Assembly: GCA_021234155.1 (NCBI GenBank)
Contig: JAJEKV010000205.1
Span: forward strand, 785,501 to 849,500
DNA length: 64,000 nt
DNA from: Isoetes taiwanensis
Taxonomy: Eukaryota > Streptophyta > Lycopodiopsida > Isoetales > Isoetaceae
Direction of reading: 5' to 3'
Shown here: in pieces, positions 23,707-35,208 of the stretch
How the letters are laid out: each line of letters opens with the position of its first letter
Position numbering within the stretch: the first letter of the stretch is position 1
Program-made: the position numbers and the translations under genes
Notes under the pieces: generated by a model
Seen by the model: only the letters and a program-made list of their open reading frames with translations
What the model was told of the DNA's origin: nothing
Database searches by the model: none

Positions 23707-25079
23707 CAACCCAGAAAGAAAGGATGCATAACTATGTTGTTATACTTCCTAAATAGACATAAAGTTCATATGTCTAATGTGTTATTTTAGAATCATTTGG
23801 CTGGAATCTCAAGATGAGGTTCATGGCATTGCCTTCTCATCAATAGATACAATCTCAAGAACATCTGTGCTGCCCATTCTGTGCTTCCTAGCAATTTGTC
23901 AGGTTAGGCCTGTGCTTTATGTTGGCCTCTGTACTGCTCTGAGGCGAATTCTGCAACTGCACAGAAATAGCTGATAATCAAATGACATGCATCGAGGCAT
24001 ATATGATGCTACATGCATTTTTCTTCCTCCATCAATCTTAAGAATGGGAGCATTCTTGGTTGTACATTGGAAGAGCAGTTTGTACAAACAAGGTCAACAA
24101 GTGCAAAAACTTTTGGAAACTGCTATAAAGTGAATGTTTCCAAAACTACCCCTCTGGCAAACCGTATTGGTTCGAACTTCAAGATGACAGCGCCCGGTGA
24201 CGATGATCAGGGCCCTACATTAAAAGATCATAAGATTTTAGTGATTTTTTCCTACCTAAAGACAAAGCCCTTTTCACTTCACGTGAGGCAGAACCCATTG
24301 TGTCTAACCTCCTCTGTTCACATGAGGCAAATCCCATTTGTCTACTCTTTCTCACCTGGAACTATTTCAAATTTATGAGCAGTGTGGGTCCAGGGAACTT
24401 GAGCATCCTAACTGTTAGATCCTTGATTTCAATCAAGCAATATGCTATAGTGATTATCAATAGTAATCCCTCCCAAATTTCTTTTTGCGACAAATTGTAC
24501 AAATTACTTACAAACATGATTATTATCCAAATTACAAAAGGCATTGAAGATGTTCGCATGACTTTCACCCTTTACTGCATTTTAGTGCATAGTAACTTAG
24601 GCAAGGAGATATCATGTACTTACAAGATTTCTTAGCATCCACCATAGATTGTATTGTTTGGATCAACTAACAATGTCTATGTCAGATTGATGGGTAAGAA
24701 AGCCCAATTCAAATGGACAGCAAGATTTATTCTCCTCCAAAATTAGTGCTTTAATCATGCAGCATAGATGTATCAAACAGTAACAGTAGGTACCATTTTA
24801 GTTTGGGAGTTTGTATTACAATCCACGTGCATCAAACAATGAGAAGCAGCAACAAGCTCAAGTGCCTTCTTCAAACTCCTATTGTCTTCAAGTTAGATAG
24901 GAGGTCCCATAAGCAGCAGCACAACAGCACAGAAAAGTGTACCAGACATCGCAAATTTTAAGGTAGATTAAATTATTTCAGAAAGCTTCGGCAATTGCTT
25001 TAGCTTGGAGAAAAATTGGCTTAATCTGTAGAACAATACTTGCTTCCTGTCCAAACTCACATAACTCTATGTAACAAAT

Positions 25080-25163
25080 AACATATTGAATGGCCTAGTG
25101 CCTGAAAGCATAGGGAATTTCAGATCATTGCAAGAGCTAGATCTGCCTTCCAATAGATTAAGT
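25080..25163 (+). pseudogene. Leucine-rich-repeat fragment (copy 2)
   Basis: Same single LRR as 6707-6790 (LVPESIGNFRSLQELDLPSN), no kinase or further repeats; the frame closes soon after at a changed codon. Confidence 0.6.
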
Positions 25164-26257
25164 GACACCACAACTGCACAACGAGGCGATTGTAAGATTT
25201 TGCAAGATGTCCACAAGTGCAATGGCTTAAGCTTGAAAAGAATTTTCTGTGACTTCAGTAACCTGATATCGTTAGACTGCTCCGCTAAACCACTTAAATG
25301 AGAGATTTGCATGGTCTGTCCAAAACTGTTTGCATTATTGGCCATTGATCTAAGCATTCAAACTTGCGTTCCAAAGAGTTTTAAACCATTGAATATGCAA
25401 AAATACAATAAAGATACTTGGAACCAATCTCTGGTTGCATGCACCATACTGGACACCATCCACATTTCACCAATCTACCAGAACATATAATAAGCCTTGG
25501 GCATTGAGGTCATGGAGATAAGAGCATTAACTAAACCAAGGCACATAAATTCCTCGATCCTTAACATCTATGTTTGGCCAAAGTTTTAGGAGTTCTTCTG
25601 GACTTAATAGTTATGTAACAGAACCTATGTCTGTTGAGAAGAAATTAGCCTTTGCTACAAAGATGTGAGCCCCATACCCAACTACTGACGGGAGGTAGGA
25701 GGATTTTAGTAAGAAGGAGAAATCTAAGTCACATACATCAAGCTAAGAGCATTCTCTAAAACCATCTGAATAAATCCACAATCATCTTGGCTTTGTACAA
25801 AGGATTATCGCAAACTTGCAAACTGCTCAGCCCTTTGCTTGTGCAAATTTCATATGATCTACAAGCCCCTAAGAAGTTGGCATGAGCTTTTTGCTAGATA
25901 GAGTAGAATCTTTCTACAATGTGGAGCGAAAATAAGAAACAAGATGTCAACTTCCATAAAATGTGAACTGATCCTATATGCAAGTGTTTGGTAAATCTTC
26001 CTATCCATTATGCATTGCATCCTTGGCATTAACATTCTGCAGAATCATCCAGCATATTGCTTCCATTGTATCATCCCTAATTCCACAGATATGCCTAAAC
26101 CACTAGATATGGCAGAGAAATTAAACTGACTAGGAGGTTGAGATCGATTATATTCATTGGCTTCACAACTTTGTGTTTGCCTAGTACCTTTTCAATTCCA
26201 CACCAATTATAACGTCCAAAGATAAATGGCACTATATTCAGACCGGGATCTCGTAAA

Positions 26258-26575
26258 TATGCTTGATTCAGCTTTCAAATGCTTGAAAGTGTTAAGGAAT
26301 ATCTGAGAAATAATGCAGGAAATGGATTGTCTGGATTCAATTCAACCTTTTGAGCCATTTGGCAAGCATACAGATTACATCAAATTGCATAGAAAAAGTA
26401 AGTCTACAGATCTAGCATGCAAGAAAGAGTCATGTTACCTCTGGGAACACGTGGAACCGCCATTCTGACGCCCACTCCTCTCAGATCTCTACGTTCTGAC
26501 AATGCGTCTCGTTGGAGCTGCGTCACGCACAAACCACGTCTGCGTTAAATGTGGGCACAGTTGGACGTTGAAAAT
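26258..26575 (-). repeat. First-exon-like block, copy 2b
   Basis: Counterpart of 7885-8202. The short stretch just before it (about 26240-26258) differs from copy 1 exactly at two CAG sites, an example of the CHG-centred noise described under findings. Confidence 0.6.
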
Positions 26576-26905
26576 AGCCCTGTTTCACGTTAAAGTGAGT
26601 AAAAAAATGCGTTAAAATTAGGTCGTGCGTCAATCTTGGGTACATCAAGTACCTTGTAAATTTACTGCTCCTCAGCCATTGTATCGTTATCATCTTGTTC
26701 TTGGCATACCACTTTTCATTTCCGATCTTTAGCCTCCATCTTCTAGATTTAAAGCTCAAGTACAATGTCTGCTTCTAATACAATAGCTCAATCTAAATAA
26801 TTATGCATTCAATAGTGTCCGCACCCTGATCATGAAGTGTAGCCTGCCTGCCACTTAATATCAGGAATCATACTGGAAAGAAAATCTTCAGTAGTTATAA
26901 ACATG

Positions 26906-27232
26906 TTAGGTGTCTTCTTGATTGTTGCAAATAAGACTATGGACGTACATAGCTATATCCAAATCCATCTTTACGTGACCACAAATGACATCATGTTCTC
27001 TTAGTGAGGTTTGAATATCTGCACGTAGCTCGCTTTTAGTCAACATAATATTTGCATGGACTACATCTAGATCTACAAACTTTGGCAAAGAGATTGCATC
27101 AAGCTTTTTCACCTCTGGAAGATACATGTGCTTATAAAACCATATCGAATAATCTCTTTGCGAAACAACAGGCATCCAATGCCAAAGTGGAAGGTTTGAA
27201 AGGCCTGATACAATGTCTTGTTTACCCGACAA
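26906..27232 (-). CDS. Conserved open frame, unknown (copy 2)
   Basis: Same 90-residue sequence as 9664-9933 with an 18-residue 5' extension (SGKQDIVSGLSNLPLWHW). No family recognised. Identity between copies may reflect recent duplication more than selection. Confidence 0.25.
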   Translation of the reverse strand: MSGKQDIVSGLSNLPLWHWMPVVSQRDYSIWFYKHMYLPEVKKLDAISLPKFVDLDVVHANIMLTKSELRADIQTSLREHDVICGHVKMDLDIAMYVHSLICNNQEDT

Positions 27233-27248
27233 GAATAATCCTGTTCAG

Positions 27249-27271
27249 AACACACACACACACACACACAC
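27249..27271. repeat. (AC)n microsatellite (copy 2)
   Basis: Shorter counterpart of the tract at 10005. Confidence 0.9.
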
Positions 27272-27914
27272 AAAAATTTCAAAATTGTATGATTAATACC
27301 AAGTGGCTTACAATTGTGTCACCATCTCCGAGAAGGTGCTTTTTTAGACATGTAAGATACATGTCGAACTTGTATCATTATAAAAGAAAGAGACAGCAGA
27401 CTAGTAACTGAATCTGCCACAGTACATGCTTGTGCTTGTAATAAATTTAAGGGGGAGGTTATTATTGAATCACTATCTAAGGCGACGTTCCCATGAGCCT
27501 GACCTGACTGCAAAACCGTGAGGGCGAGGTTGAACTGCGACGAATACTGTTCCCATGTGACCGCAGTACTCTTCTGCTCAGAAACCGGCTAGATCTTCAC
27601 TGGCTCGATCTTCACCGGCTGCTTAATCGGTTGCTTGCTTCTTCGTCACATGTTGATCAGTTAAAGGACAAAACGAAGGCATCAACCCGACCTTTCAGAA
27701 ATGGTCTTTCATTTTTGAAAAAATCCCAATTTTCCTTAAAGGCAACCTTACCTCTGCTGCATGGGAACTGCTCAGCTTCGACTTCGACCTGGAAAAAACA
27801 GAGTCCGGTTGGTTCCATGGGAACGTTCCCTAAGCACTGCATTAAAAAGATGGTTGTATTATTAAAAATTAAAATATAGTTAAATGTTTACTAAGGTACT
27901 TAAAAACATTAATT

Positions 27915-28056
27915 GGAGTTGTAGCTCAGTGGAAGAGCGCTTGTGTACTCTTTGGAAGCAAGAGGTCTAAAGTTCGAATCCCCTAACGAACACACAAGAG
28001 CTCTTGTGGACATCGATGGAAATCAAGAGGCCTGAGGATCGAAACCTCACAACTCC
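27915..28056 (+). repeat. tRNA-like SINE heads, nested
   Basis: GGAGTTGTAGCTCAGTGG (A box) starts at 27915 and a B box GTTCGAATC follows at about 27972. A second, different 3' half with B box GATCGAAAC ends in ACAACTCC at 28056, which could pair with the opening GGAGTTGT. The second half matches the SINE head at 51994-52071 better than the first. This is probably one SINE inserted in, or recombined with, another, and it is the point where segmental copy 2 ends. Confidence 0.65.
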
Positions 28057-28183
28057 AATTCTATTTTTTTTGCCAACGATTGCTACAAATTCGTCACCGC
28101 AACCCGGATTTAGGTCACTCGGACCTAGATCTACCAACGGCCCATTTCTCATCTGCAGTCGATCTTTCATTCCGGATTTACAA

Positions 28184-28230
28184 GAGAGAGAGAACAGGGA
28201 AGTTAAAATGTCAAACAAATCAATGCTGCA
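28184..28230 (+). pseudogene. Relic of RKD exon 5
   Basis: AGAGAGAACAGGGAAGTTAA with ATGTCA, then AATCAATGCTGCAGCC, match the start of RKD exon 5 (48301-48373). About 25 nt between the two blocks are lost and one A is missing from a run. The match stops where gypsy sequence of the array begins (about 28236). It is a scar of a lost RKD duplicate. Confidence 0.75.
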
Positions 28231-28275
28231 GCCGTACAAATCAATGCATCAATATCTACTTCAGTCCGTACAGTA

Positions 28276-28530
28276 TTGTGGGCTCCTGATTATGTCCTTG
28301 CTATTTCTATTTCTGCTCCACGTCCTGATTCGGTTCTTGTCTCTGCTCCAGTTCATGTCTTAGATTCTGACCATGTTCTAGATGATGTCCCAGCTCCAAT
28401 TCTTGTTCCAGTTCCTAGTCCAGTTCCTGTTCCAGTTGCTCCTACTTCGGGAACTGAAAAGAGACATTGTAGCGAATTAATTTACTATTCATGCAACATT
28501 GGCCATTTTCCTATAGCAATGTTGACTTAA
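28276..28530 (+). mobile_element. Gypsy fragment, unit 1 (C-terminal part)
   Basis: Only the low-complexity Val-Pro-Ala tail and SGTEKRHCSELIYYSCN remain; the VLGLPWL motif lies upstream of the break. Confidence 0.7.
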
Positions 28531-28791
28531 GCAAATTATCTATGTGAGCAATGCTTCAAATCTATGACCGTGTATAATATCCATCTGTACGTCTTGGATT
28601 TATTTACAAGTATCCAACGGTCTGGGAATCACTGAACAACTCCAGATGATCTCTGGCTCAAAGATCGTTCGATCGAAGCCTTTTTTCACATTTGGAATAG
28701 CTTCAAAACTTTTGACTGAGGTTATTTTAATTCAAGGTTAATATTTACATGTAAAATTATTTTAACCTAGGTAAGTTGCTCTATTTAATAT

Positions 28792-29135
28792 ATCTTTCGG
28801 GTCCCAACAGGCATGCTCACACTCAAACCTTTCACAAAAGATCATGGTCGGCGCATGGTGCACCCGACAACAGGGTTCGCCAAGACGGGTTTTGAACCCA
28901 CCAACTCGCACGCATGTTAGACTCCTTGGTCCGTGTTTCAAGACGGTCGAATGGAAAGCCCCACAAGCCAACGTCCGGAGCGCACAGGTGCATGCTAGCC
29001 TGCCAATGTGGCGTGCGCCCCAAGCCCAAGCCCCGCCTACGGCATCGTCGGGTCACATGGTCCTTCTTTATCCCGCAGACGGAGCCAACGTTGGCCGGCA
29101 CCCCGAGTTGACCGGGCAGACCAGCCGAGGCCGTT
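28792..29135 (-). rRNA. 26S rRNA fragment, unit 1
   Basis: On the minus strand: TCTTGAAACACGGACCAAGG, AGTCTAACATGCGTGCGAG and GGGACCCGAAAGAT, landmarks of the eukaryotic large-subunit rRNA just after the D2 expansion segment. It is GC-rich in AT-rich surroundings and stops where mature rRNA would go on with GGTGAAC. About 20 nt present in the other copies are missing near 28870. The plus-strand frames here are shadows. Confidence 0.88.
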
Positions 29136-29438
29136 CGATATACAAGACTTGGAATTTTTTAACCATTGCAACTTAAGCCTTAGGTTAATAATTTCAACAT
29201 AATTTTGGGCACTTCTCTATATGAATCATATTCGATACCAGGTTATTTCAACTGCCAAACCTTTGTATCTTGAATCTAAAATTACGAAATAAATCAGCTT
29301 CTTACATTCCCCCTTTAGCTCATATAATTTAACAACTCCTTTGCAGCTTATTTTGCCAACTAAAAACCTGAACCTGCTACAACTCAGAGCCTTAGAAAAA
29401 TGTTTACCAGCTGGTCTTCCTCGTGTAGAATTTGATTC

Positions 29439-29766
29439 TTAGTCATGGCCGATTCCTTTCATATTGAGAGGACCACAAATGTCTGTGTGAACTAGTTCAA
29501 TGTTGCTTTTGCCATTTTCTTTGCCTTGTGGAAGGGGAGTCTACATTGATTTCCTAACGTACACCCTCTGCAGGTATGATTCTCCATTTTCCCGTTTTTT
29601 CATACTTAATCCAGTACAATTTAATCATGGTTTCCATATTATTATTAGCACGTCCCATTCTTTCATGCCAAATTGAGATATTTGCAATAGTGGTCAAGTT
29701 TGCACTTCCAATATAATGTATATTTATTCCAATAAAATTCCCAACACATTTGCCAAGAAACTTCAA
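29439..29766 (-). mobile_element. Copia fragment, unit 1
   Basis: WHERMGRANNNMETMIKL (GAG-pre-integrase) with a degraded continuation to LVHTDICGPLN on the minus strand. Confidence 0.75.
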
Positions 29767-30669
29767 TTCATCTTCTTATATTATAATATTATACCGTATT
29801 GGATTTGGATCAAGCCCTAGTTTGAATGACTGAGATCATCTGATTGAATCTGAAGGCCGAGATTCATCACACGACTTCCCACCACCATGATTGGTCATGA
29901 TTTGACCTCTTAAGGGAAAAAGGAAAGGATCTCCAGAAATATGCTTGGCTCTTTATCACCTGGAAATGATGAGTATAGGAATATTAAATGAAAATCTGAC
30001 ATGTCTCTGCCTCAGGAGCAAAGCGGCTCTAGAGAGTTTCCAGCAAAACAAAGCAAGAGAGAACAAACATCACGTCCTGCTGCAAGATAAAATCTCAAGT
30101 TGCATTAGTTGTACGTATCTAACTTAAAACTAATTTACAGCTAGCTACGTTTGGATCCTACTTGTATTATTTAGGTCTTCCGTTTTTTCTTGCTTGCTAC
30201 TTGGTTGTTGAACCCTGTATGCAGGGCTTCTGCTATAGCACATTAATGGTGCGTCTTGAGTATTATTCCAGTATATGATGGAGGAATCCTCACGTCAATT
30301 TTCGAATAGCTTAGTCTCAGACACTCATGTACTTTTCCTCATCAGCCTTGGAATTTCATCAGCAATGTGATATCTTACTATATCGTTCAATCTTCTGAGT
30401 TTGGTGCATGCCTGCATAGTAATAAACCCAGAAGGAGCAGAAAAGCCACTGTAGGTGCACCTGTGCACTCTGAAACAACATAATTGAGGCATCCAGCAAG
30501 CTCCGGAGTTTGCCAGATACCTATATTCTAGCAAAACACCTCTGGATTAATAAAATCTAGCTAAGACTTCAATGGTCTAGACCTTCAAGTCAAACTAAGG
30601 ATGTTCCTAAACAACTCGCTAAACTGTTATTAGTAAATCTGTCTTATTTTTGGACATGCCAGCCTAAAC

Positions 30670-31191
30670 ATGAGTTTGGCCTTTCCTCAGGCTATCCATA
30701 TCACACTTCCAATGATTGATGGGCGTGAGATCTCTTCTAGCATAGTCCGCAGAATGTGCGCACCTCTTCACGCTTTGTTTGAGGGAGCTTCTTGTAGCAT
30801 TTCCTTCAATCTCATCGTTAGCCCACATGCGCCGATAGTCTTGGGTCTGCCCTGGCTCGAGCTACATATCGTACAGATTGATTAGCATACTAGATCCTTT
30901 CGGTTTGTTGGTTCGAGATCTAGTTCCAGTTCATCTGCAGTTCAGGCCTTTGTATCAATATCTACTTCAGTCCGTATAGTATTGTGGGCTCCTGATTATG
31001 TCCTTGTTATTTCTATTTCTGCTCCACGTTCTGATTCGGTTCTTGTCTCTGCTCCAGTTCATGTCTCAGATTCTGACCATGTTCTAGATGATGTCCTAGC
31101 TCCACTCCAGTTCTTGTTCCAGTTCCTAGTCCAGTTCCTGTTCCAGTTGCTCCTACTTCGGGAACTGAAAAGAGACATTGTAGCGAATTAA
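30670..31191 (+). mobile_element. Gypsy fragment, unit 2 (broken)
   Basis: Begins MSLAFPQAIHITLPMIDG and has SPHAPIVLGLPWLELH; a TGG-to-TAG change ends the frame at 30885. A second frame from 30982 covers the tail, shifted by the 5-nt insertion. Differences near 30747 fall on CAG/CTG sites and may be sequencing noise. Confidence 0.72.
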
Positions 31192-31502
31192 TTTACTATT
31201 CATGCAACATTGGCCATTTTCCTATAGCAATGTTGACTTAAGCAAATTATCTATGTGAGCAATGCTTCAAATCTATGACCGTGTATAATATCCATCTGTA
31301 CGTCTTGGATTTATTTACAAGTATCCAACGGTCTGGGAATCACTGAACAACTCCAGATGATCTCTGGCTCAAAGATCGTTCGATCGAAGCCTTTTTTCAC
31401 ATTTGGAATAGCTTCAAAACTTTTGACTGAGGTTATTTTAATTCAAGGTTAATATTTACATGTAAAATTATTTTAACCTAGGTAAGTTGCTCTATTTAAT
31501 AT

Positions 31503-31867
31503 ATCTTTCGGGTCCCAACAGGCATGCTCACACTCAAACCTTTCACAGAAGATCATGGTCGGCGCATGGTGCACCCGACAACAGGGCTCCCACGCATCAG
31601 TTTCCTTTCGCCAAGACGGGTTTTGAACCCACCAACTCGCACGCATGTTAGACTCCTTGGTCCGTGTTTCAAGACGGGTCGAATGGAAAGCCCCACAAGC
31701 CAACGTCCGGAGCGCACAGGTGCATGCTAGCCCGCCAATGTGGCGTGCGCCCCAAGCCCAAGCCCCGCCTACGGCATCGTCGGGTCACATGGTCCCTCTT
31801 TATCCCGCAGACGGAGCCAACGTTGGCCGGCACCCCGAGTTGACCGGGCAGACCAGCCGAGGCCGTT
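31503..31867 (-). rRNA. 26S rRNA fragment, unit 2
   Basis: The cleanest copy. It has the same landmarks as unit 1 plus the CGAAAGGAAACTGATGCGTG stretch missing there. The left and right edges against array sequence are identical to the other copies, so there was a single insertion followed by amplification. Confidence 0.9.
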
Positions 31868-32169
31868 CGATATACAAGACTTGGAATTTTTTAACCATTG
31901 CAACTTAAGCCTTAGGTTAATAATTTCAACATAATTTTTGGCACTTCTCTATATGAATCATATTCGATACCAGGTTATTTCAACTGCCAAACCTTTGTAT
32001 CTTGAATCTAAAATTACGAAATAAATCAGCTTCTTACATTCCCCCTTTAGCTCATATAATTTAACAACTCCTTTGCAGCTTATTTTGCCAACTAAAAACC
32101 TGAACCTGCTACAACTCAGAGCCTTAGAAAAATGTTTACCAACTGGTCTTCCTCGTGTAGAATTTGATT

Positions 32170-32498
32170 CTTAGTCATGGCCGATTCCTTTCATATTGAG
32201 AGGACCACAAATGTCTGTGTGAACTAGTTCAATGTTGCTTTTGCCATTTTCTTTGCCTTGTGGAAGGGGAGTCTACATTGATTTCCTAACGTACACCCTC
32301 TGCAGGTATGATTCTCCATTTTCCCGTTTTTTCATACTTAATCCAGTACAATTTAATCATGGTTTCCATATTATTATTAGCACGTCCCATTCTTTCATGC
32401 CAAATTGAGATATTTGCAATAGTGGTCAAGTTTGCACTTCCAATATAATGTATATTTATTCCAATAAAATTCCCAACACATTTGCCAAGAAACTTCAA
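32170..32498 (-). mobile_element. Copia fragment, unit 2
   Basis: Same minus-strand WHERMG...ETMIKL segment as unit 1, essentially identical. Confidence 0.75.
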
Positions 32499-33401
32499 TT
32501 CATCTTCTTATATTATAATATTATACCGTATTGGATTTGGATCAAGCCCTAGTTTGAATGACTGAGATCATCTGATTGAATCTGAAGGCCGAGATTCATC
32601 ACACGACTTCCCACCACCATGATTGGTCATGATTTGACCTCTTAAGGGAAAAAGGAAAGGATCTCCAGAAATATGCTTGGCTCTTTATCACCTGGAAATG
32701 ATGAGTATAGGAATATTAAATGAAAATCTGACATGTCTCTGCCTCAGGAGCAAAGCGGCTCTAGAGAGTTTCCAGCAAAACAAAGCAAGAGAGAACAAAC
32801 ATCACGTCCTGCTGCAAGATAAAATCTCAAGTTGCATTAGTTGTACGTATCTAACTTAAAACTAATTTACAGCTAGCTACGTTTGGATCCTACTTGTATT
32901 ATTTAGATCTTCCTTTTTTTCTTGCTTGCTACTTGGTTGTTGAACCCTGTATGCAGGGCTTCTGCTATAGCACATTAATGGTGCGTCTTGAGTATTATTC
33001 CAGTATATGATGGAGGAATCCTCACGTCAATTTTCGAATAGCTTAGTCTCAGACATTCATGTACTTTTCCTCATCAGCCTTGGAATTTCATCAGCAGTGT
33101 GATATCTTACTATATCGTTCAATCTTCTGAGTTTGGTGCATGCCTGCATAGTAATAAACCCAGAAGGGCGAAAAAAAATTTGTAGGTGCACCTGTGCACT
33201 CTGAAACAACATAATTGAGGCATCCAGCAAGCTCCGGAGTTTGCCAGATACCTATATTCTAGCAAAACACCTCTGGATTAATAAAATCTAGCTAAGACTT
33301 CAATGGTCTAGACCTTCAAGTCAAACTAAGGATGTTCCTAAACAACTTCATAAACCTGTTATTAGTAAATCTGTCTTATTTTTGGACATGCCAGCCTAAA
33401 C

Positions 33402-33968
33402 ATGAGTTTGGCCTTTCCTCAGGCTATCCATATCACACTTTTAATGATTGATGGGCGTGAGATCTCTTCTAGCATAGTCACAGAATATACTGCACCTCTT
33501 CACGCTTTGTTTGAGGGAGCTTCTTGTAGCATTTCCTTCAATCTCATCGTTAGCCCACATGCGCCAGTAGTCTTGGGTCTGCCCTGGCTCGAGCTACATA
33601 TCGTACAGATTGATTGGCATACTAGATCCTTTCGGTTTGTTGGTTCGAGATCTAGTTCCAGTTCATCTGCAGTTCAGGCCTTTGCATCAATATCTACTTC
33701 AGTCCGTATAGTATTGTGGGCTCCTGATTATGTCCTTGCTATTTCTATTTCTGCTCCACGTTCTGATTCGGTTCTTGTCTCTGCTCCAGTTCATGTCTCA
33801 GATTCTGACCATGTTCTAGATGATGTCCCAGCTCCAATTCTTGTTCCAGTTCCTAGTCCAGTTCCTGTTCCAGTTGCTCCTACTTCGGGAACTGAAAAGA
33901 GACATTGTAGCGAATTAATTTACTATTCATGCAACATTGGCCATTTTCCTATAGCAATGTTGACTTAA
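33402..33968 (+). mobile_element. Gypsy fragment, unit 3
   Basis: Intact 188-codon frame, as 14762-15328, with VVLGLPWLELHIVQIDWH. No DTG motif or reverse transcriptase. Confidence 0.78.
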
Positions 33969-34228
33969 GCAAATTATCTATGTGAGCAATGCTTCAAATC
34001 TATGACCGTGTATAATATCCATCTGTACGTCTTGGATTTATTTACAAGTATCCAACGGATGCGGGAATCTTTGAACAACTCGGATGATCTCGGCTCAAAG
34101 ATCGTTCGATCGAAGCCTTTTTTCACATTTGGAATAGCTTCAAAACTTTTGATCGAGGTTATTTTAATTCAAGGTTAATATTTACATGTAAAATTATTTT
34201 AACCTAGGTAAGTTGCTCTATTTAATAT

Positions 34229-34593
34229 ATCTTTCGGTCCCAACAGTGCATGCTCACACTCAAACCTTTCATAGAAGATCATGGTCGGCGCATGGTGCAC
34301 CCGACAACGGGGCTCCCACGCATCGGTTTCCTTTCGCCAAGGCGGGTTTTGAACCCACCAACTTCGCACGCATGTTAGACTCCTTGGTCCGTGTTTCAAG
34401 GCGGGTCGAATGGAAAGCCCCACAAGCCAGCGTCCGGGCGCATTGGGTGCATGCTAGCTCGCCAATGTGGCGTCGCCCCAAGCCCAAGCCCTGCCTACGG
34501 CATCGTCGGGTCACATGGTCCCTCTTTATCCCGCAGACGGAGCCAACGTTGGCCGGCACCCCGAGTTGACCGGGCAGACCAGCCGAGGCCGTT
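34229..34593 (-). rRNA. 26S rRNA fragment, unit 3
   Basis: Same segment and edges as unit 2. Small differences sit at CAG and CCGG sites (for example near 34437 and 34445). Confidence 0.87.
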
Positions 34594-34880
34594 CGATATA
34601 CAAGACTTGGAATTTTTTAACCATTGCAACTTAAGCCTTAGGTTAATAATTTCAACATAATTTTTGGCACTTCTCTATATGAATCATATTCGATACCAGG
34701 TTATTTCAACTGCCAAACTAAAATTACGAAATAAATCAGCTTCTTACATTCCCCCTTTAGCTCATATAATTTAACAACTCCTTTGCAGCTTATTTTGCCA
34801 ACTAAAAACCTGAACCTACTACAACTCAGAGCCTTAGAAAAATGTTTACCAACTGGTCTTCCTCGTGTAGAATTTGATTC

Positions 34881-35208
34881 TTAGTCATGGCCGATTCCTT
34901 TCATATTGAGAGGACCACAAATGTCTGTGTGAACTAGTTCAATGTTGCTTTTGCCATTTTCTTTGCCTTGTGGAAGGGGAGTCTACATTGATTTCCTAAC
35001 GTACACCCTCTGCAGGTATGATTCTCCATTTTCCCGTTTTTTCATACTTAATCCAGTACAATTTAATCATGGTTTCCATATTATTATTAGCACGTCCCAT
35101 TCTTTCATGCCAAATTGAGATATTTGCAATAGTGGTCAAGTTTGCACTTCCAATATAATGTATATTTATTCCAATAAAATTCCCAACACATTTGCCAAGA
35201 AACTTCAA
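34881..35208 (-). mobile_element. Copia fragment, unit 3
   Basis: Same minus-strand pre-integrase fragment. About 16 bp (CTTTGTATCTTGAATC) are missing at about 34718, between the rRNA insert and this fragment. Confidence 0.75.

Larger units (their letters stand above)
19267..27986. repeat. Segmental duplication, copy 2
   Basis: The same order and orientation as 1121-10742. It keeps the 230 bp (about 23378-23607) lost from copy 1 and lacks copy 1's 1124-bp retro-insertion (empty site at about 26890). Right edge: a tRNA-like module at 27915 that runs into a second SINE half and then the tandem array, unlike copy 1, which runs into RKD 3' flank. Confidence 0.95.
28236..29927 (+). repeat. Tandem array unit 1 (5'-truncated)
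   Basis: Enters in the middle of the gypsy frame (GCATCAATATCTACTTCAGT), continues through the rRNA insert and copia fragment, and ends at GGAAAG before the GATCTCCAG junction. It corresponds to about 15046-16372 of the single-copy locus. Confidence 0.93.
29928..32658 (+). repeat. Tandem array unit 2
   Basis: 2731 bp, junction to junction. Opens with the RKD-flank-like segment (as 14030-14760), then gypsy, rRNA insert and copia. It carries both the rRNA insert (as units 1-4) and the 5-nt CTCCA insertion in the gypsy tail (as units 5-7), so it is a recombinant of the two unit types. Confidence 0.93.

Noticed and set aside
28832-29202. Several open frames of 64-110 codons in the GC-rich inserts of the array
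   Set aside because: They are shadows of the antisense 26S rRNA fragment; the rRNA landmarks explain the sequence.
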